57,317 nt of DNA from Lachnospiraceae bacterium (GTDB lineage: Bacteria; Bacillota; Clostridia; Lachnospirales; Lachnospiraceae): NCBI GenBank assembly GCA_017622575.1, contig JAGAQU010000087.1:1-57317 (forward strand), read 5' to 3'. The notes beneath the pieces are model-generated. The model did no database searches, was not told the DNA's origin, and saw nothing but the letters and a program-made list of their open reading frames with translations. A program made the translations under genes and the position numbers. Positions 51,788-57,317 of this stretch are shown here, one piece after another; position 1 is the first letter of the stretch, and each line of letters starts with the position of its first letter.

Positions 51788-51792
51788 CCCTT

Positions 51793-52998
51793 TTAATAAT
51801 ATACATTTGTACCGATTGCGGAATAAGAATCATAAATCGGCAGCATAACCGCTACCATGATAAAGCCGATCACCACTGCCATTACAATGATCAGAACAGG
51901 CTCCAGATAACTGATCAGTCTGTTTACCGCAGTCTCCGATTCATAGTCAAAGGAATCTGCAAGAGAATCAAGCATCATGGCAAGATCACCGCTTTCCTCA
52001 CCAACTCTGATCACGGAAGCAAGCTTTCCGCGAAAGCCCTTGATGGATTCCACCGCTTCACTCAAATTTTTACCTTCCCGAAGAAGGCTGACCGCTCTGT
52101 CAAACTGGCTTTCTATGTAAACATTCCCAATGGTTCTCTTTACAACCTGCATGGCAGTTGCAATGGGGATTCCCGCACAGTACAGAGAACTTAAGCATCT
52201 GGCAAATCTCGCTGTATAGATCACACTGAGAAGTTTTCCCACAATGGGCAGCTTCAGTTTCCACTCATCCTTCTTCAATCTCACTGCAGGCATCTTTGAA
52301 AGCAGGATGATAATCACAACGAGAATCACGATCGCCGCGAGCAGTGCCTTAAAATGACTCTGTACAAAATTGCTGATTCCAAACAAGATCCTTGTAGATG
52401 CCGGAAGCTTTGAGAGAGAATCAAACAGTTCAGAAAGCTGCGGCAATATGAAGCTCATGATAAAAACAACCACAACAACCGCCAGGATGCAGAGTATCTT
52501 TGGATAAGTGGTCGCTCCCTTTATTCTGGTGTTCAGCTGATGCTCCTTTTCATAATGAACTGCCAGGCGTTTCGCCGTATCTGACAGGCTTCCGCTTGTC
52601 TCGGCCGCGCGGTACATATTGATCATCAAAAGAGGAAATGCGCCGCACTGTTTTTCCATAGCATCGGAAACGGAATCTCCCTGACGCACCATTTTCAGTA
52701 CCTGGGCAAGGATCTCGCGCTCTTTTTTCTTTCTGGTTTCTTCCCGGGAAAGAATGGTCAGTGCACGTACCAAAGTCACTCCGGCTCCCAGCATATCCCC
52801 AAGCTCTCTGTTAAACTCAGACAGCATCAGTGCAGGCAGCTGGTGATGTGTCTTTCCCTCCAGCGCATCCTCGGTATCGATCAGAAATTTTCCCTTTTCC
52901 TTCAGACAGCGGTATAACTCATCCTCGTCGGCTGCCGTCATGGTTCCCGTTTCAAGATTCCCATCCTTGTCTCTGGCCTGATACAGATATTTTGCCAT
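51793..52998 (-). CDS. pilC: Type IV pilus platform protein (PilC/GspF)
   Basis: The 401-residue inner-membrane protein has the two GspF repeats, each with a helical cytoplasmic domain, and three membrane helices (about 168-188, 218-240 and 370-393). Conserved GspF pieces include LGAGVTLVRALTIL, FPLLMINMYRAAETSGSL and FRGKLASVIRVGEESGDLAMML. It forms the rotor on which PilB acts. A 72-base gap holding a perfect palindrome separates it from the major pilin. It is followed 5 bases later by the PilM-PilN gene. The length is normal. Confidence 0.92.
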   Translation of the reverse strand: MAKYLYQARDKDGNLETGTMTAADEDELYRCLKEKGKFLIDTEDALEGKTHHQLPALMLSEFNRELGDMLGAGVTLVRALTILSREETRKKKEREILAQVLKMVRQGDSVSDAMEKQCGAFPLLMINMYRAAETSGSLSDTAKRLAVHYEKEHQLNTRIKGATTYPKILCILAVVVVVFIMSFILPQLSELFDSLSKLPASTRILFGISNFVQSHFKALLAAIVILVVIIILLSKMPAVRLKKDEWKLKLPIVGKLLSVIYTARFARCLSSLYCAGIPIATAMQVVKRTIGNVYIESQFDRAVSLLREGKNLSEAVESIKGFRGKLASVIRVGEESGDLAMMLDSLADSFDYESETAVNRLISYLEPVLIIVMAVVIGFIMVAVMLPIYDSYSAIGTNVYY

Positions 52999-53026
52999 AG
53001 TGTAACCTTCCTTTACTTAATACCAC

Positions 53027-53054
53027 ATTAGCGGTGCCGGCCGGCACCGCTAAT
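53027..53054. promoter_or_regulatory. Perfect palindrome between major pilin and pilC
   Basis: ATTAGCGGTGCCGG meets CCGGCACCGCTAAT with no spacer, a 28-base perfect inverted repeat lying 16 bases after the pilin stop. It has no T-run on either side, so it is more likely an mRNA-stabilising or processing hairpin than a terminator. Confidence 0.7.
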
Positions 53055-53070
53055 CTGATTCCTCTAAGCT

Positions 53071-53517
53071 TCAATTACGCATTACTGTCCAGATTCCATC
53101 GGCAAGAATGACCGTAACGCTTTCATATCTGACCGTGATACCCACGATCGTATAATAGCCATGATTGGAGGATGCTCCGGAGCCGCCCAGTGTATCGCTC
53201 TCAAACTGTACGCTTATGATCTCAGCGCCTTCCACGTCTGCCATCCTCATAATCCTTGCTTTATCGGAATCGGAAAGGTTATGATTCGCATTTGCGCTGG
53301 TGCCGTCCCATGCCGCATACTTTTCCGATTCAATCGCCTGCGCTGACATGTAGATACTTCTGGCACTCAATATGTACTGTTTTCCCTTCGCCTCATCGAT
53401 CCAGCCAAGGAGACTTGGCACCAGGATTGCCGCCAGCAAAGTAAGAATGACCATGACCACGATCAATTCCACCAGCGTAAAACCTTTATTTCCCAAATTG
53501 TCAGTTTTTCTTTTCAT
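53071..53517 (-). CDS. Major type IV pilin
   Basis: This 148-residue protein has a canonical prepilin leader: MKRKTDNLGNKG, then cleavage before FTLVELIVVMVILTLLAAI with Glu at +5. The mature protein has a long helix and a beta domain, and SNHGYYTIVGITVRYES near the end fits a small Gram-positive pilin. It has no C-terminal Cys pair. It is the first gene of the pilus operon, behind a sigmaA promoter (53587-53615). A palindrome follows it, as expected where the pilin must be made in excess over the machinery. GGGGAG lies before the start. Confidence 0.88.
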   Translation of the reverse strand: MKRKTDNLGNKGFTLVELIVVMVILTLLAAILVPSLLGWIDEAKGKQYILSARSIYMSAQAIESEKYAAWDGTSANANHNLSDSDKARIMRMADVEGAEIISVQFESDTLGGSGASSNHGYYTIVGITVRYESVTVILADGIWTVMRN

Positions 53518-53586
53518 TAGGAACTCCCCTCACTGCAATTTATATACAATTCTTTCTCTTACACATATTTGTCTGTTAATATACTT

Positions 53587-53615
53587 ATTTTACCTTTATT
53601 TTACCATTCCGTCAA
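53587..53615 (-). promoter_or_regulatory. SigmaA-type promoter of the pilus operon
   Basis: On the minus strand TTGACG (53615-53610) and TAAAAT (53592-53587) have a 17-base spacer. They overlap the very end of the glycosyltransferase gene region, and the pilin ATG lies about 70 bases downstream. Confidence 0.75.
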
Positions 53616-53617
53616 TG

Positions 53618-55171
53618 TTAACCGACTGTTATGCGATAAATGTTAAACCAATATCTTTCTATCATGACACTTGCCACTTCCTCTGCGTCTATTTTCTCCG
53701 CTCTCCACTTCTCAAGGATTTCCTCTCTGGCATTGCCGCTTCCGAAAAACCACAGAGTCCTTCCTTCCTTCAAAAGCTCTTTGATACGGATGATTCCCTC
53801 TTCATCGGAAAAATCCCCCTCCACCAGAGTATGATTATAAGGGAACATTTCCCGGATCAATTCCTCGGTCTTTCCGTACCACAGATAAGTTTCGTTGGAA
53901 AGATAATAGGAAGCAACTCCCTGGGTCTGGTCAAAATTGTAAAGAATGATATCCTCGCTCTCTATCCGGGAAAGCTCGGAAAGTGCCTTCTCCATCTGCA
54001 GCTTTTTCCACATTTCTTCCCCGTAAAAGGAACGGAAATTCCCGATTCCTATCACCCCTAAAAACAACAGAACCGGTATCACTGCCGCTTTTTTCTTTTT
54101 TTCCAGCCCTACAAGGATTGCAAAGGAAAGCCAGAACACACCCATGGCAGGCAGCATATAGCGATACACGAATATGGGCTTTACCAGAATAGAAGCCACC
54201 ATACCAAAGAGGATCACACCGGCAAGCACAAGAATCCCGCCATACGCAAACAGATATTTGCCGTTTTCTTCTTCCTCTCCTGTTTGTCCTCTTTCCCACA
54301 GAATAAAAAGACTGTATGTAACTGTCAGAACATAAAGTGCAAAGAAGATGCACGCGACCGCCATACTGACTTTTTCACCTGCAAAGCCCGGCATAAAAAT
54401 AAATTTCACACAGCCCGCCAGCGTCCTTAACGAAACAGGCTGAATCCAGTAATTTTCCTTTACCTGAGAAGCCTGCTTTGTCACCACTGCAAGAAGCCAG
54501 GGCAGATACCCGAGCACACAGATCATACTGCTGAAAAGATAAGGCTTTATCATCTGCTTTAATTTCTTCCCATAACACATGGACACAAACAGCCAAAGAT
54601 AGATCATACAGGCTGCCACGCAGGCAAAATAATGGGTGTAGCAGGCACAAAGCGCACAGATTGTCAAAAGGAGCCATCCCGAAGTCCTGTTTTTCTTTAA
54701 AAGTTCATAAGCAGTCACCATTCCCACCGTAATGAACAAAAGGGCATAGCCATACATTCTGATCTCTACGGTATAATCTGCCATCTGGGGCATGGAGATT
54801 AGCAAAAAGGAAAAAAGTCCTGCGGTAAGCATCCCGAAATTTTTTCTGATCTTATAAACGGAAAAAAGAATACAGAGAAAGAAGGGAAGACAGGATGCAA
54901 GCTTGGCAGCCACTACCTGACTAAGTGGACTGCCACTCCTTACTCCTGTCAGAAATAATTTCACAATCAGATAATACAGCGGAGGATGTACATCCCTGGC
55001 TGTCTTTAAAATCAGTTCACCGCAGGGCTGATTTGACAGTCCCATGGTGAACAGTTCATCATACCAGATATCGCTGCTGAAGCAGAAATACACAGAAAAA
55101 CCAAGCATCCCGATGCTGATCAGGAAAAACAAAAACCCTATGATTTCATCCCACTTTAATCTCTGCTTCAT
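53618..55171 (-). CDS. GT39/ArnT-like membrane glycosyltransferase
   Basis: The 517-residue protein has about 11-12 membrane helices and an N-terminal loop with the GT-C motif (DIWYDELFT, Asp/Glu pair, about 33-41) followed by DVHPPLYYLIVKLF. This matches the PMT_2/ArnT family, which uses polyprenyl-phosphate sugars to glycosylate proteins or lipids outside the membrane. The C-terminal ~110 residues form a globular extracytoplasmic part. It lies just upstream of the pilin promoter, so it may modify pilin, but this is inference only. Its stop is 100 bases before the pilin start. It is cotranscribed neither with thrS nor clearly with the pilins. Confidence 0.75.
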   Translation of the reverse strand: MKQRLKWDEIIGFLFFLISIGMLGFSVYFCFSSDIWYDELFTMGLSNQPCGELILKTARDVHPPLYYLIVKLFLTGVRSGSPLSQVVAAKLASCLPFFLCILFSVYKIRKNFGMLTAGLFSFLLISMPQMADYTVEIRMYGYALLFITVGMVTAYELLKKNRTSGWLLLTICALCACYTHYFACVAACMIYLWLFVSMCYGKKLKQMIKPYLFSSMICVLGYLPWLLAVVTKQASQVKENYWIQPVSLRTLAGCVKFIFMPGFAGEKVSMAVACIFFALYVLTVTYSLFILWERGQTGEEEENGKYLFAYGGILVLAGVILFGMVASILVKPIFVYRYMLPAMGVFWLSFAILVGLEKKKKAAVIPVLLFLGVIGIGNFRSFYGEEMWKKLQMEKALSELSRIESEDIILYNFDQTQGVASYYLSNETYLWYGKTEELIREMFPYNHTLVEGDFSDEEGIIRIKELLKEGRTLWFFGSGNAREEILEKWRAEKIDAEEVASVMIERYWFNIYRITVG

Positions 55172-55185
55172 TTACAGCCTCTTTT

Positions 55186-57150
55186 CTATTTTTTCTCTTC
55201 CGAAACCTCTTCCTTGCGGATTGCTTTGGTTCTGATCTCTTCCGTGATCTGGGCAATAAATTCAGAAAGAGGCTTTACACCTTCATCTCCCGCGAATCTG
55301 CTTCTGACGGAAACCGTACCGTCTGCCTCTTCCTGTTGTCCCACTACCAGCATATAAGGGAGTCTGTCCATTCTGGCCTCACGGATCTTAAAGCCGATCT
55401 TCTCAGAGCGGTTATCCACTGTCACATCCACATCTGCCAAAGCAAGTTCTTTACGCACTTTCTCAGCATAGTCGGCATATTTTTCTGAAATAGGAAGGAT
55501 ACGTACCTGTTCCGGGCACAGCCATGTGGGGAACTTACCGGCATATTTTTCGATCAGCCATGCCAGTGTTCTCTCATAGCATCCCATAGAGGTTCTGTGA
55601 ATGATATAAGGGCGAACCTTCTCACCGTTCTGATCCACATAATACATATCAAAGTTTTCCGCAATTGCGCAGTCGAGCTGAATGGTGATCATGGTATCTT
55701 CCTTGCCATACACATTCTTGGCCTGAATATCGATCTTGGGACCATAGAAGGCTGCCTCTCCGTCTGCCTCCACAAATGGGACCTGCTTCTCCTGAAGAAG
55801 CTTTCTGAGCACGTCCTGGGTGGATTCCCAATAATGCTCATCTCCCAGATATTTCTTTTTGTTGGCCGGATCCCACTTGGAAAGGCGGAAGGTTACATCC
55901 TTCTCAAGACCAAGTACACTCAGAACGTAATATGCCAGATTGAAGCAGTTTGATAATTCTTCTTCTGCCTGGTCGGGGCGGATCACATTGTGCGCCTCTG
56001 TGATCGTAAACTGACGGACTCTTGTAAGACCGTGCATCTCACCGGAATCCTCAGCTCTGAACAGAGTGGAGGTCTCACTCATTCGATAGGGCAGATCACG
56101 GTAGGATTTTTGAGTGTTCTTATATACATAATACTGGAAAGGACAGGTCATGGGACGAAGGGCGAAAACCTCTTTATCTTTCTCTTCATCACCCAACACA
56201 AACATGCCGTCCTTGTAGTGATCCCAGTGTCCTGAAATTTTATAAAGGTCACTCTTGGCCATAAGGGGTGTTCTGGTGCGGACATAACCCCATTCCTTGT
56301 CTTCCAGATCCTCGATCCAGCGCTGCAGCTTCATGATCATCTTGGTTCCCTTGGGCGGGAATAAGGGAAGTCCCTGACCGACAACATCAACCGTGGTAAA
56401 GAGTTCCATCTCACGGCCCAGCTTATTGTGGTCACGTCTCTTGGCATCCTCAAGCTGCTCTAAATACTCTGCCAGCTCCTCTTTCTTGTTAAAGGCAGTA
56501 CCGTAAATTCTCTGTAACCTTGCTTTTTCGGCATCCCCTCTCCAGTACGCCATGGAAGAAGAAGTCAGCTTGAATGCCTTGATCCCCTTTGTGTTCATCA
56601 GGTGAGGACCTGCACACAGATCCGTAAAGCCGCCCTGGTCATAGAAGGAAATTTCCGAGCCTTCCGGAAGATCCCTGATCAGCTCTACCTTGTAGGGTTC
56701 CCCCTTTTCCTCCATAAATTTGATGGCTTCTTCTCTGGGCAGGGTAAATCTCTTTAACTCATGACCTTCCTTGATAATCTTTTTCATCTCGGCCTCGATC
56801 TTATCAAGGTCATCTCTTGAAAAAGGTTCATGATCAAAATCATAATAATAACCCGTATCAATACTGGGCCCGATGGCAAGCTTTGCTTCCGGGAACAGTC
56901 TCTTAACCGCCTCTGCCATCACATGGGAACAGGTATGTCTGATGGTGCGAAGACCCTCAGGATCATTTGCTGTCAGGATATTTAAGGAACAATCCTTATC
57001 GATCACTGTCCTTAAGTCAACTACCTCTCCGTCCACTTCCCCGGCACAGGCTGCTCTTGCAAGTCCCTCGCTCAAATCTGCCGCAATTTCATAAACACTT
57101 TTTGCACTGTCGTATTCCTTGACAGAACCATCTTTTAATGTGATTTTCAT
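55186..57150 (-). CDS. thrS: Threonyl-tRNA synthetase
   Basis: The 654-residue enzyme joins threonine to tRNA-Thr. It has a TGS domain (1-60, ITLKDGSVKEYDSAKSV), the SAD/editing domain with HTCSHVMAEAVKRLFP and YYYDFDHEPF, and the class II catalytic core with FALRPMTCPFQYY and HGLTRVRQFTITEAH. Motif 3 (IIHRTSMGCYERTLAWLIEKYAG) and the anticodon-binding domain complete it. Zinc ligands Cys (MTCPF) and His (IIHRT) are present. The length is normal. GAGGAGGAT lies about 7 bases before the start. The leader shows a hairpin but no T-box (the conserved AGGGTGG is absent), unlike many Firmicutes thrS genes. Confidence 0.96.
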   Translation of the reverse strand: MKITLKDGSVKEYDSAKSVYEIAADLSEGLARAACAGEVDGEVVDLRTVIDKDCSLNILTANDPEGLRTIRHTCSHVMAEAVKRLFPEAKLAIGPSIDTGYYYDFDHEPFSRDDLDKIEAEMKKIIKEGHELKRFTLPREEAIKFMEEKGEPYKVELIRDLPEGSEISFYDQGGFTDLCAGPHLMNTKGIKAFKLTSSSMAYWRGDAEKARLQRIYGTAFNKKEELAEYLEQLEDAKRRDHNKLGREMELFTTVDVVGQGLPLFPPKGTKMIMKLQRWIEDLEDKEWGYVRTRTPLMAKSDLYKISGHWDHYKDGMFVLGDEEKDKEVFALRPMTCPFQYYVYKNTQKSYRDLPYRMSETSTLFRAEDSGEMHGLTRVRQFTITEAHNVIRPDQAEEELSNCFNLAYYVLSVLGLEKDVTFRLSKWDPANKKKYLGDEHYWESTQDVLRKLLQEKQVPFVEADGEAAFYGPKIDIQAKNVYGKEDTMITIQLDCAIAENFDMYYVDQNGEKVRPYIIHRTSMGCYERTLAWLIEKYAGKFPTWLCPEQVRILPISEKYADYAEKVRKELALADVDVTVDNRSEKIGFKIREARMDRLPYMLVVGQQEEADGTVSVRSRFAGDEGVKPLSEFIAQITEEIRTKAIRKEEVSEEKK

Positions 57151-57154
57151 TTTA

Positions 57155-57317
57155 GTTATCCTCCTCGTTTCTTTCCTCTGAGCGGTCTCGGAAACTCTAC
57201 AAGTCCCATATTTCCGCTCTTTTTTTATTATTCTTTTTTCTTGTTCACCTCATGTTCTTATGCATTTTCTGAATAAATTTTCAAAAAAACTCTTGACAAA
57301 TCATCCAAAATTTGGGG
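57155..57317 (-). promoter_or_regulatory. thrS leader, partial
   Basis: The stretch upstream of thrS holds GAGCGG (57219-57214 on the minus strand) pairing with CCGCTC (57185-57180), with a competing GGAAA/TTTCC inner pairing. The ribosome site AGGAGG is around 57159-57164. An AT-rich region with TTGAAA (57285 area) might hold a promoter, but no clean -10 is seen. No T-box, tRNA or gene is visible here. A TTGACA on the plus strand (57292-57297) points out of the window. Confidence 0.4.

Noticed and set aside
53027..53054. Terminator ending the pilin transcript
   Set aside because: No T-run follows on either strand, and the next gene has no own promoter that I can see.
57155..57317. T-box riboswitch before thrS
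   Set aside because: The conserved AGGGTGG-type sequence and an antiterminator are not visible in the 167 bases upstream.

Overview
The window looks like a Clostridia chromosome, most likely a Lachnospiraceae member. The pointers are a FabK/FabT-type fatty-acid operon, fused AccD-AccA, LytTR regulation, DUF975 and DUF4190 membrane proteins, an IS66 gene of the type common in that family, and an infC-rpmI-rplT operon with an ATT start. The assignment rests on gene content, not on a marker-gene comparison.

Region 1 (about 1-26.7 kb) is accessory DNA. It starts with the edge of an IS66-like element and a two-gene unit whose first product has a HEPN-like tail. A seven-gene minus-strand operon follows, read from one good promoter at 16.57 kb: an excisionase-like HTH protein, HsdM, HsdS, HsdR, a large two-metalloprotease plus HTH fusion, a GmrSD-like DUF262/DUF1524 protein, a small unknown and a PD-(D/E)XK-like protein. 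This is a type I restriction operon with extra defence-like genes. Plus-strand leftovers of a prophage replication module lie at 17-18.7 kb, cut off inside a DUF2800 gene. A large serine recombinase with two overlapping upstream genes follows. Then comes a damaged ABC exporter locus with a LytTR response regulator and a one-helix AgrC-like kinase, which abuts rlmD. A short sequence from the 3' end of rlmD occurs three times: in rlmD itself, at the 3' end of the recombinase gene, and as an orphan tail at 2.8 kb. The simplest reading is that mobile elements have stacked up in the 3' end of rlmD.

Region 2 (28-37.6 kb) is a fatty-acid synthesis operon read right to left: acpP, fabK, fabD, fabG, fabF, fabZ, fused accDA, a second FabK-like flavoprotein, fabH and a MarR/FabT regulator. 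Its promoter carries three FabT-like operators. accB and accC are absent.

Region 3 (37.8-45.7 kb) holds housekeeping and small membrane genes. These are a tRNA-Pro with anticodon AGG, a coiled-coil protein with 21-bp repeats, small membrane proteins with a divergent XRE regulator, a DUF975 protein, an AI-2E-family permease, a PepD-type dipeptidase, the infC-rpmI-rplT operon with its leader and attenuator, a lipoprotein and a DUF1540 protein.

Region 4 (45.7-57.3 kb) is a compact type IV pilus or pseudopilus operon: major pilin, PilC, a PilM-PilN fusion, PilO-like, PilB and four minor pilin-like proteins. A membrane glycosyltransferase gene lies just upstream and thrS lies beyond it. No PilT and no prepilin peptidase are present.
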